Shown one piece after another: positions 1-6,495 of a DNA stretch of 7,124 bases; position 1 is the stretch's first letter, and every line of letters starts with the position of its first letter. Location: assembly GCA_011525185.1 (NCBI GenBank), contig WTIQ01000222.1, forward strand, positions 1 through 7,124, read 5' to 3'. Source of the DNA: Paracoccaceae bacterium. GTDB taxonomy: Bacteria > Pseudomonadota > Alphaproteobacteria > Rhodobacterales > Rhodobacteraceae. The notes beneath the pieces are model-generated. The model made no database searches. It was given only the letters and a program-made list of their open reading frames with translations, and was not told the origin of the DNA. Both the position numbers and the translations under genes were made by a program.

Positions 1-2
1 GG

Positions 3-305
3 ATAAAAGCGATCGGCAACGTCATTGATACATCAGGTGATTATCCTGGTACAATTTTGGCCTCTGCGCTTTGGCACATGGAGGCAACCATCGATAAAGC
101 AATCTCTAACGTATCTGGCGGTAGTTTTGAGGCTGCCGATTATGGGCAATATAGCTTTATGGCCTACGGTGGCGGCTCGATGGTTTTGGACGAAAGCCTT
201 GTCCCCAGCGATATTGTGTCTCGTGTCAAAGCCAAAGAACAGGAAATCCTCGATGGTCTTTTCCGTGTCAATGTGAATGACGCGCGGCCTCAATCTGACA
301 ACTAA
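3..305 (+). CDS. BMP-family ABC transporter substrate-binding protein (3' part, 100 aa)
   Basis: This is the C-terminal end of a periplasmic or lipid-anchored substrate-binding protein of the BMP (basic membrane protein, PnrA/YufN-like) family; the N-terminus and signal peptide lie beyond the left edge. The frame is open from base 3 and ends at TAA 303-305. Visible residues include GDYPGTILASALWHMEATID, then EAADYGQYSF, a Gly-rich GGGS and an ILDGLF stretch near the end. This matches the closing lobe and helix of BMP proteins, where 'A.I..G.F' precedes a short polar tail. It is the first visible gene of a BMP-type importer: the ATPase and two permeases follow on the same strand. BMP binders characterised so far mostly take nucleosides. 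The ligand here cannot be read from this fragment, but the downstream deaminase suggests a nucleobase or nucleoside. Family assignment rests on motif recall plus the operon context. Confidence 0.85.
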   Translation: MKAIGNVIDTSGDYPGTILASALWHMEATIDKAISNVSGGSFEAADYGQYSFMAYGGGSMVLDESLVPSDIVSRVKAKEQEILDGLFRVNVNDARPQSDN

Positions 306-311
306 TCTTTG

Positions 312-335
312 GGGCCGACGCTGTGGCGTCGGCCC
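312..335 (+). terminator. Strong intercistronic hairpin after the binding-protein gene (attenuator or mRNA-stabilising stem)
   Basis: A perfect 10-bp inverted repeat, GGGCCGACGC / GCGTCGGCCC, surrounds a 4-base TGTG loop seven bases after the binding-protein stop codon and 15 bases before the ATPase start. Eight or more of the ten pairs are G-C, so the RNA stem would be very stable. No T-run follows (the next bases are AACATTATAA), so it is not a canonical intrinsic terminator. In transporter operons such a stem after the binding-protein gene usually protects the upstream mRNA from 3' exonucleases or causes partial termination, giving more binding protein than ATPase and permease. That role is inferred here. 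Confidence 0.75.
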
Positions 336-350
336 AACATTATAAGACAT

Positions 351-1868
351 ATGCAAACTCAAACCGTTCTTTCTCTCAATGGGCTGACAAAGTCATTTGG
401 GACCGTAAGTGCCGTTAAAGACGTCTCGTTAGACTTAAAGCAGGGTGAAGTTTTGGCGCTTTTGGGCGAGAATGGCGCGGGTAAGACGACCCTGATGAAT
501 ATGCTTTTTGGGCATTATTTGCCAGATCAAGGGTCTGTCGAAGTTTCAACCGTAGATGACCAGATGTCTCCGCTCCCGCTTGGAGATCCGCAAGCAGCGA
601 TCACAGCGGGGATCGGTATGGTGCATCAACATTTTACGCTCGCGGAGAATTTAACTGCTTTTGACAATATTACCTTGGGCGCAGAACCTATATTTTCTTT
701 CAAACGTCATAAAGCCAAAGCAGAGAAAAAAATAAATGACCTGATGCAAAAAAGTGGCTTGGTTGCGCCGTTGGATGTGCCTATTTCCGCGCTCACGGTG
801 GGTGAGAGACAGCGTATCGAAATTTTAAAAGCGCTTTACAGAGAAGCGCGTATCCTTGTGCTTGATGAGCCAACGGCCGTCTTGACACCTCAGGAGGCCG
901 ATACGCTTTTTGAAAACATCCGTTCGATGACCGCGGCTGGCTTATCGGTCATATTCATTTCCCATAAACTGCGTGAAGTTTTGGCCTTTTCAAATCGTAT
1001 TATTGTGCTCCGACATGGTGAAAAGGTCGGAGAATTGGCGACAAAAGCGGCGGATGAGGGTAAGATTACAAAGCTCATGGTTGGCACTGAAGCGAGCGAA
1101 AACAAACGCAGCCCTGCCAAGCCAGGCGCACCCGTTTTGACCTTAGAATCCCTGTGTGTGGCCTGTCCGTCGAGACGCAATAGTCTTAAGAATGTGAACC
1201 TATGCGTTCACGCCAGTGAGATTGTCGGGATTGCAGGTATTTCTGGCAATGGCCAGTCCACTTTGGCAGAGTTGGTTTCAGGGATGACAAAGCCTGACAG
1301 CGGTAAAATCATCTTAGACGGAGCAGAGATTGAGGCCAATGAACCACGCACGATGATCGAAGCAGGCGTGGGTCGAATTCCAGAAGATCGTCACAAAGAT
1401 GGTATCATCGGGCACATGTCAGTTGCTGAAAATTTAGTTTTGGAAAATTGCGAAGACCCCGCGTTTCAACAACGCAGTATTTTAGATTGGTCAGCCATAA
1501 GACGTCGCGCCGAGGCCCTTTGTGCGCAATATGATGTCAGGGGGCCAGGCATTGATGCACCAGCCAAGTTGCTTTCGGGCGGTAATATACAAAAATTGAT
1601 TCTGGCACGGGTTTTTGAAAGCAATCCAAGGCTGATTTTGGCCAATCAGCCGACACGCGGATTAGATATGGGGGCGGCAAGCTCGGTCGCAGAGCGGCTT
1701 TTGTCGGCACGGGAGAACGGAGCAGGTGTTCTTTTGATTTCAGAAGATTTGGATGAGCTCCTTTCTTTATCCGACCGTATCCTTGTCATGCGAGATGGCG
1801 CACTCACAGAAACTGCTTCTTTCGAGCGCAATGCCATAGGCTTGTTAATGGCTGGAGATGCTGCATGA
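351..1868 (+). CDS. BMP-type ABC transporter ATP-binding protein, two fused ATPase domains (505 aa)
   Basis: This cytoplasmic energy-coupling subunit of a nucleoside-type importer carries two ABC cassettes in one chain, as in RbsA and YufO. The N-terminal cassette is complete: Walker A GENGAGKTT (about 39-47), Q-loop region VHQHF (about 91-95), a signature reading LTVGERQ (148-154), Walker B ILVLDEPT (168-175) and the switch His205. The C-terminal cassette is degenerate in its ATP site: GISGNGQST has Gln302 where Lys is expected, the Walker B end reads LANQPTRGLD, and the H-loop position reads ISEDLDE. It nevertheless keeps a near-canonical LSGGNIQK signature (408-415). This pattern is usual for the family and implies one fully active ATP site. 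I chose ATG 351 because the longer frame from TTG 309 would translate the hairpin and adds no family-like sequence. The Shine-Dalgarno site is weak. The gene ends in an ATGA overlap with the next gene. Confidence 0.93.
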   Translation: MQTQTVLSLNGLTKSFGTVSAVKDVSLDLKQGEVLALLGENGAGKTTLMNMLFGHYLPDQGSVEVSTVDDQMSPLPLGDPQAAITAGIGMVHQHFTLAENLTAFDNITLGAEPIFSFKRHKAKAEKKINDLMQKSGLVAPLDVPISALTVGERQRIEILKALYREARILVLDEPTAVLTPQEADTLFENIRSMTAAGLSVIFISHKLREVLAFSNRIIVLRHGEKVGELATKAADEGKITKLMVGTEASENKRSPAKPGAPVLTLESLCVACPSRRNSLKNVNLCVHASEIVGIAGISGNGQSTLAELVSGMTKPDSGKIILDGAEIEANEPRTMIEAGVGRIPEDRHKDGIIGHMSVAENLVLENCEDPAFQQRSILDWSAIRRRAEALCAQYDVRGPGIDAPAKLLSGGNIQKLILARVFESNPRLILANQPTRGLDMGAASSVAERLLSARENGAGVLLISEDLDELLSLSDRILVMRDGALTETASFERNAIGLLMAGDAA

Positions 1869-2941
1869 TCCGGATTGAACCGCGCACAGACGGCGCAAGG
1901 CACCTCACCTACGGGATACCAATTTTATCAGCCATGATTGCATTGGCACTTGCAGCCATTCCACTGGTGCTTTCGGGCGCACCTCTAGGGCAAGCATATT
2001 ATGAGCTTTTTAAGGGCGTGTTTGGATCAAGGTTTGCGTTTTCTGAAATGCTGACCCGGGCCACGCCTCTTATCTTTACGGGGCTGGCTGCGGCTATCGC
2101 CTTTCGCGCACGGCTATGGAATATTGGAGCTGAGGGACAACTGTATCTCGGCGCTCTCGCGGCGGTGTCGGTGGGCACGGGTGTCTTTGATCTTCCTGCT
2201 TATATGCTTATCCCTTTGATCCTCTTTTCGGGGTGTTTTGCGGGTGCCTTGGGGATGGCTGTGCCTGCCTATTTTAAAACTCGGTTTGGGGCTGACGAAG
2301 TGGTCACAACGCTATTGTTAAACTTCATTATCCTTATCTTTGTTCAATTTATGTTGGAGGGGCCTTTAAAAGATCCAATGGGCCTTGGCTGGCCACAAAG
2401 CTCTCCAATTCTCGATCAGGGTATGCTTCCTAAATTGATGGAGAGAATGCGCATTCACTGGGGCTTTGTAATCGCCATCGTCATTGCCCTTGTCGCTCAA
2501 TTTATGCTGTCGAGATCGACATGGGGCTTTCGGTTAAGAGCTGTAGGTGAAAATGCGTCAGCTGCACGGCATGCGGGCATAAAAGTGCGATATACCTTGA
2601 TGAGTGCAGCTTTGATTTCAGGAGCGCTGGCAGGGCTGGCGGGCGTGAGCGAAGTCGCTGGATTAAAAGGCTACTTAACCTCTGACCTCTCCCCAGGGTT
2701 TGGATATACGGGGATCGTTGTTGCAATGTTGGCAGGTTTATCCCCCGCAGGTGTGGTTGTGGCGGCCCTATTTATTGCGTCGGTCTTTGTTGGCGCAGAC
2801 AGCATGAGCCGAGCGGTCGGTGTGTCTTCTTACCTAGCAGATCTAGTCGTTTCGACCGCTTTATTATGCGTCCTTTTGGGTGGCTTTCTGGCCCGTTTCA
2901 AGGTCGTGAGGGTGAAAAGCGCTCGGAGCTTGCAGCCATGA
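1865..2941 (+). CDS. BMP-type ABC transporter permease, first subunit (358 aa)
   Basis: This inner-membrane permease of the BPD_transp_2 family (the RbsC/LivH/YufP group) forms half of the transport channel. Hydrophobic segments lie near residues 18-37, 65-80, 92-108, 113-135, 147-164, 199-216, 246-262, 281-306 and 322-345. Family landmarks are FRARLWNIGAEGQLYLGA (80-97), FGADEVVTTLLLNF (141-154) and a loop GFGYTGIVVAMLAGLSP (278-294). The length is normal for the first permease of BMP operons, and the long periplasmic-type loop around 165-195 also fits. The start ATG 1865 overlaps the ATPase stop as ATGA and has GGAG at 1854-1857, seven bases upstream, so translation is probably coupled. The 3' end overlaps the next permease in the same way. 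The partner of this subunit is the second permease directly downstream. Confidence 0.93.
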   Translation: MIRIEPRTDGARHLTYGIPILSAMIALALAAIPLVLSGAPLGQAYYELFKGVFGSRFAFSEMLTRATPLIFTGLAAAIAFRARLWNIGAEGQLYLGALAAVSVGTGVFDLPAYMLIPLILFSGCFAGALGMAVPAYFKTRFGADEVVTTLLLNFIILIFVQFMLEGPLKDPMGLGWPQSSPILDQGMLPKLMERMRIHWGFVIAIVIALVAQFMLSRSTWGFRLRAVGENASAARHAGIKVRYTLMSAALISGALAGLAGVSEVAGLKGYLTSDLSPGFGYTGIVVAMLAGLSPAGVVVAALFIASVFVGADSMSRAVGVSSYLADLVVSTALLCVLLGGFLARFKVVRVKSARSLQP

Positions 2942-3882
2942 TGGAGATCCTTGAAATTTTATTGAGTGAGAGCTTCTGGACCGCCTCTCTCAGGATAGCG
3001 ACTCCCCTTATTTTTGGTGTGCTCGGGGCACTTATTTGCGAAAAATCTGGTGTTCTTAATCTTGGGATTGAGGGAATTTTCGTCGCTGGGGCTATGTCAG
3101 GCTGGCTTGCCGTATGGCTTGGCGCTGGCCTTTGGGGAGGAATTGTTGTTGCAGCACTTGCAGGTGCCTTTTTTGGATTAATTCATGCGATTTTGACGGT
3201 TCCGCTTGGGCTGTCGCAACATGTCTCAGGCTTGGGGGTGACCCTATTTGCGACGTCTTTGAGTTATTTCTCATATCGCACAGCTTTGCCCGATGTTTCT
3301 TCACCGCCAAGGATCGAACCCTTTCGTCCTTTGGATGTGCCCCTGTTGTCGGACATTCCGTTCTTGGGCACTGTGCTTTTTGAACAAACAGCGCTGACTT
3401 GGCTCGCGATCGTCATGGTCTTTTTTGTCTGGTATGTGCTTGAAAGGACGCCGTTGGGTGTGGCTATTAAAGCCGTTGGAGACAATCCAGCGAGCGTGGA
3501 CGCTCAGGGACTAAGTGTTTACGCCTTACGTATTGGAGCTGTCGTGACGGGCTCGGCGCTGATGGCGCTGGGCGGGGCTTTTTTGACCATGTCGGCCTTT
3601 GATGCTTTCTTCTTTGGGATGGTCAATGGCAGAGGATGGATTTGCATTGCTTTGGTTATTTTTGCCAGTTGGAGACCTGGCAAAGCTCTCTTCGGGGCGA
3701 TCTTGTTTGGTGCATTTGACGCCTTGCAAGTCAGGTTACAAACAGAAGTCGGCGCTATGATCCCGAGCCAAGCGTTCTTGGCCGCTCCTTATGTATTGTC
3801 TATTTTAGCTCTTGTCATTGCTGCCCGCAGGGCTGAGTATCCACGCGCGTTATTAATTCCGTGGTTCAAAGGACAAAGATAG
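2938..3882 (+). CDS. BMP-type ABC transporter permease, second subunit (314 aa)
   Basis: This is the shorter, second inner-membrane permease (BPD_transp_2 family, YufQ-like), expected to pair with the preceding subunit. The core begins at SLRIATPLIFGVLGALICEK (17-36), followed by the family hallmark SGVLNLGIEGIFVAGA (37-52). Further hydrophobic segments lie near 54-88, 92-112, 153-170, 197-220, 232-247, 250-264 and 279-297. The coupling-helix region is LERTPLGVAIKAVGDNP (168-184). I chose ATG 2938 because it forms an ATGA overlap with the first permease and has GGAG at 2925-2928 at good spacing. An ATG immediately after it (2941) is also in frame, so the true start could be one codon later. 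The longer frame from 2866 would read 72 more bases inside the upstream gene and gives a hydrophilic leader unlike the family. Confidence 0.92.
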   Translation: MMEILEILLSESFWTASLRIATPLIFGVLGALICEKSGVLNLGIEGIFVAGAMSGWLAVWLGAGLWGGIVVAALAGAFFGLIHAILTVPLGLSQHVSGLGVTLFATSLSYFSYRTALPDVSSPPRIEPFRPLDVPLLSDIPFLGTVLFEQTALTWLAIVMVFFVWYVLERTPLGVAIKAVGDNPASVDAQGLSVYALRIGAVVTGSALMALGGAFLTMSAFDAFFFGMVNGRGWICIALVIFASWRPGKALFGAILFGAFDALQVRLQTEVGAMIPSQAFLAAPYVLSILALVIAARRAEYPRALLIPWFKGQR

Positions 3883-3884
3883 GT
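3881..3884 (+). promoter_or_regulatory. Ribosome binding site for the deaminase (AGGT)
   Basis: AGGT lies six bases before ATG 3891 and overlaps the TAG stop of the second permease (3880-3882). This supports ATG 3891 over the upstream GTG 3861, which lies inside the permease gene, and suggests the deaminase is co-translated with the transporter. Confidence 0.6.
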
Positions 3885-3890
3885 AAGTGG

Positions 3891-5180
3891 ATGTTTGATC
3901 TCATTATTAAGAATGCAACGTTACCAGATGGACGAAATAACATAGATATTGCCTGTGCACATCAACGCATTGAGGCCATTGAACGCAACATCAGTGCAGA
4001 GGCGAAGGTGACTTTGGATGCTCAGGGCTGGTTGGTTGCGCCGCCCTTTGTTGATCCACATTTCCATATGGATGCCACATTGTCCCTTGGGCGTCCTCGT
4101 ATGAACCGCTCGGGCACATTGCTAGAGGGGATTGCGCTTTGGGGTGAGCTTAAGCCGATCCAAACCATTGATGACATAAAAGAAAGGGCATTAAGATACT
4201 GCGATCTCGCCGTGTCTATGGGCATTGGTGCAATACGGTCTCATGTGGACACCTGTGATCCAGAACTGAAAGGTGTGCAAGCGCTATTGCAGGTCAGAGA
4301 TGAGATCAAAGACTATTTGGACTTGCAACTTGTGGCTTTTCCTCAAGATGGTGTGTTGCGTGATCCAAACGCTCTTGAGACAACGCTCAGAGCGTTGGAT
4401 ATGGGTGTCGATGTTGTTGGAGGTATCCCGCATTTTGAGCGCACGATGGCCGCAGGGGCGGAGTCGGTTCGCATTTTGTGCGAAGCGGCAGCGGAGCGCG
4501 GATTGATGGTCGATATGCATTGTGATGAAAGTGATGACCCCTTGAGCCGGCATATCGAAACTCTGGCGTATGAAACGCAGCGTCTTGGCCTTCAAGGACG
4601 AGTGACAGGCTCTCATTTAACATCGATGCATTCGATGGATAATTACTTTGTCTCTAAATTGATTGATCTGATCGTTGAAGCAGAGGTGCATGCTGTACCG
4701 AACCCTTTGATCAATATCATGCTGCAAGGACGCCACGACACCTACCCCAAACGACGCGGTCAAACGCGGGTGCGTGAGCTTCGTGATGCAGGTGTGACGG
4801 TTGGATTTGGCTCTGATTGCGTCATGGACCCTTGGTATTCTTTGGGACGTGCGGATATGTTGGAAGTTGCGTTTATGGGGCTGCATGTGGGTCAATTATC
4901 AAGCAGAGAGGATATGGCTTGGTGCTTTGAGGCTGTGACCACCAATTCAGCCAAATTAATGGGCCTTGAAGGGTATGGCGTGGAAAAAGGCTGCAAAGCG
5001 AGCTTCAATCTGTTGCAGGCCAATGATCCCATAGAGGCGATTAGATTAAAAGCCCATCGCATTGCCGTCGTCAGACACGCTCAAGTCATTGCGCAAAACC
5101 CACCGTTGAATACAGAAATAAATATTGCGGGCCGTCCTAATTTCATTGATCCCTCAAGCTATGCACCTAAGCCATCGTAA
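3891..5180 (+). CDS. CodA-type cytosine deaminase family amidohydrolase; Cys at the substrate-discriminating position (429 aa), possible 5-methylcytosine deaminase
   Basis: This cytoplasmic metal-dependent amidohydrolase would deaminate cytosine-like bases to the uracil/thymine analogue plus ammonia. Similarity to E. coli CodA is clear along the whole length with a constant four-residue offset. It shows the metal-binding HxH pair His57/His59 in PHFHMDAT, Gln152 in VAFPQDG (CodA Gln156), His210 and Glu213 in HCDE (CodA His214/Glu217), His242 in SHLTSMHS (CodA His246), NPLINIMLQGRHDTYPKRRG, and metal-binding Asp309 with Trp315 in SDCVMDPWYSLG. The key deviation is Cys310 where CodA has Asp314; the residue before Asp309 is Ser instead of His. 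Loss of Asp314 marks characterised bacterial 5-methylcytosine deaminases (for example from Klebsiella and Rhodobacter), which also accept 5-fluorocytosine. The exact substrate is therefore open: 5-methylcytosine, cytosine, or another ring such as creatinine or isocytosine. The gene starts eight bases after the permease stop, so it belongs to the transporter operon. I left the symbol blank because codA may be the wrong activity. Confidence 0.9.
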   Translation: MFDLIIKNATLPDGRNNIDIACAHQRIEAIERNISAEAKVTLDAQGWLVAPPFVDPHFHMDATLSLGRPRMNRSGTLLEGIALWGELKPIQTIDDIKERALRYCDLAVSMGIGAIRSHVDTCDPELKGVQALLQVRDEIKDYLDLQLVAFPQDGVLRDPNALETTLRALDMGVDVVGGIPHFERTMAAGAESVRILCEAAAERGLMVDMHCDESDDPLSRHIETLAYETQRLGLQGRVTGSHLTSMHSMDNYFVSKLIDLIVEAEVHAVPNPLINIMLQGRHDTYPKRRGQTRVRELRDAGVTVGFGSDCVMDPWYSLGRADMLEVAFMGLHVGQLSSREDMAWCFEAVTTNSAKLMGLEGYGVEKGCKASFNLLQANDPIEAIRLKAHRIAVVRHAQVIAQNPPLNTEINIAGRPNFIDPSSYAPKPS

Positions 5181-5227
5181 ATAGACAAGGGTTTGTGCAG
5201 AACTCGTACGGTTGGTGTCTCGGGAGG

Positions 5228-5854
5228 TTAATGGTTCTCGACGAGCCCAGCGAGGTCCAAAAGGCTCTCTGCGATTGCTGGGATATTCTGCCCATTTTTC
5301 ACTTCTGCAAAGAAAAAAGGTTTGCCGTTTCTGACCCGCGATGCATCGCTCTCCATGACGGATAAATTTGACCCAACATAGGGGGCAAGATCGGTTTTAT
5401 TGATCACCAGTAAATCTGATTTTGTCATCGCAGGCCCACCTTTGCGCGGAATTTCTTCGCTCATGGCAACGTCGATGACAAACACCGTTATATCAGCCAA
5501 TTCTGGGGAAAAGGTGGCCGATAAATTGTCTCCGCCTGACTCAATTAAGATGATGTCTAACTCAGGATGCCGGTCTTGCAATTTTGCTACAGCCGCCAAG
5601 TTAATCGATGCGTCTTCGCGAATTGCTGTATGTGGACATCCTCCCGTTTCGACACCAATCACGCGATCTGCGGGCAGAATTTGCATCCGCATCAGAGCTT
5701 CTGCATCTTCTTGGGTGTAGATATCATTGGTGATTACAGCGAGAGAAAAGCTATTTTTCAGCTGCTTGACCAAAGCGGCTGTTAGGCTGGTTTTACCAGC
5801 GCCAACAGGACCGCCAATGCCAATGCGAACGGCCGTTTTTTTATGCTCAATCAT
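5228..5854 (-). CDS. ureG: Urease accessory GTPase UreG (208 aa, complete)
   Basis: UreG is the cytoplasmic SIMIBI-class GTPase that couples GTP hydrolysis to nickel delivery into apo-urease, working with UreE, UreF and UreD/UreH. The sequence shows all expected elements: P-loop GGPVGAGKTS (14-23), the nickel/zinc-binding CPH motif (Cys73-Pro-His75) in ETGGCPHTAIREDAS, the ESGGDN switch segment (105-110), IPRKGGPAMTKSDLL (135-149) and the guanine-specificity motif NKTD (152-155). The length is typical (about 205 residues). The ATG (complement of 5852-5854) overlaps the ureF stop as ATGA, so the pair is translationally coupled. It is the last gene of the urease operon and converges on the deaminase gene, with 47 bases between the stop codons and no clear terminator. 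Confidence 0.98.
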   Translation of the reverse strand: MIEHKKTAVRIGIGGPVGAGKTSLTAALVKQLKNSFSLAVITNDIYTQEDAEALMRMQILPADRVIGVETGGCPHTAIREDASINLAAVAKLQDRHPELDIILIESGGDNLSATFSPELADITVFVIDVAMSEEIPRKGGPAMTKSDLLVINKTDLAPYVGSNLSVMESDASRVRNGKPFFFAEVKNGQNIPAIAESLLDLAGLVENH

Positions 5855-6495
5855 GTTTTGAATATCCTCGTGTGCATCGTTTCATGACGCATAGACGCCA
5901 CGTCTGAGAAAAAAGTTTGCGATGACAGGTCGTCTTTGGTGGAAGTCAGTACTGTCTCGGTTTGATCGCTGATCAATGGGGCCAGTGCCAGAAGTACCTT
6001 TTGACCCGCTGTTTGTCCAAGGGGCACCAAACGGACTGCAACTGAAATCAAATTCGAACAAAAGGCATGGAGGTAACTTGAGACGCACAGTGAGACATCA
6101 AAGCCGCATAACCGCCCTGCTTGTCCAATTGCAACAGGCAGCACAACATCGTGCAATTCGTGACACCAAACATCGCGCAATACAGCGCAAAAGGCTGTTC
6201 CTTGGAGCTGTGTTTCCTCGCGTCGTTCTCGCGAGGGGCATAGGGAGAGCGCCACATGATTAAGCTCATGCGCGTTGCTGGTGCTATGGGCTAAGGCAAC
6301 CAAAATCGCATCATTTCTTCCAGATCCAAAAACCAGAATATCTGACATCCAATTGAAAAGATCGTCACTATTTTTTATGCGGCCTGTTTCGATGGCCCAT
6401 TCTAATCCATGTGAATAGGCAAAGGCTCCTATGGGAAAAGACGGAGACATCCACTGTTGGAGTGTGATGATTTGCTCCTCAATGGCTGTGGGCAT
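5851..6495 (-). CDS. ureF: Urease accessory protein UreF (214 aa)
   Basis: UreF is the all-helical scaffold that, with UreD/UreH, recruits UreG to urease and gates GTP hydrolysis during nickel insertion. Recognisable blocks are MSPSFPIGAFAYSHGLEWAI (16-35, the signature N-terminal segment), PSRERREETQLQGTAF (87-102), YLHAFCSNLISVAVRLVPLG (141-160) with QTAGQK after it, and the conserved C-terminus SDVASMRHETMHTRIFKT. The start is uncertain. The frame is open to 6594, but the extra N-terminal residues lie inside ureE and do not resemble UreF. I prefer ATG at 6493-6495, which gives a normal 16-residue lead before the SPSFPIG block and a 17-base overlap with ureE; ATGs at 6508-6510 and 6514-6516 are alternatives. 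None has a strong Shine-Dalgarno site, which fits translation coupled to ureE. Confidence 0.95.
   Translation of the reverse strand: MPTAIEEQIITLQQWMSPSFPIGAFAYSHGLEWAIETGRIKNSDDLFNWMSDILVFGSGRNDAILVALAHSTSNAHELNHVALSLCPSRERREETQLQGTAFCAVLRDVWCHELHDVVLPVAIGQAGRLCGFDVSLCVSSYLHAFCSNLISVAVRLVPLGQTAGQKVLLALAPLISDQTETVLTSTKDDLSSQTFFSDVASMRHETMHTRIFKT

Noticed and set aside
309..350. Extended ATPase N-terminus from TTG 309
   Set aside because: It would translate the hairpin into residues with no resemblance to ABC ATPases; ATG 351 gives a normal N-terminus leading directly into the first cassette.
33..362. 109-codon open frame on the minus strand opposite the binding-protein end
   Set aside because: No recognisable protein features; it runs through the hairpin and lies wholly opposite a gene supported by family motifs and operon context.
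1230..1270. Loss of the Walker A Lys in the second ATPase cassette as a sign of a broken gene
   Set aside because: GNGQS-type second cassettes with a QPTRGLD Walker B are normal for BMP-type ATPases, and the frame is intact.
2866..2937. Extended start of the second permease inside the first permease gene
   Set aside because: The 24 extra residues are hydrophilic and not family-like, while ATG 2938 has a GGAG site and the ATGA overlap typical of this operon.
4284..4895. Long open frames opposite the deaminase gene on the minus strand
   Set aside because: Their translations are low-complexity, rich in His/Arg/Cys and without domain-like features; they are shadows of a well-conserved deaminase gene.
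6216..6236. Inverted repeat CCTCGCG / CGCGAGG with a 7-base loop
   Set aside because: It lies inside ureF and encodes the conserved PSRERREE segment; the repeat follows from Arg/Glu/Ser codons, and no flanking signal suggests a regulatory role.
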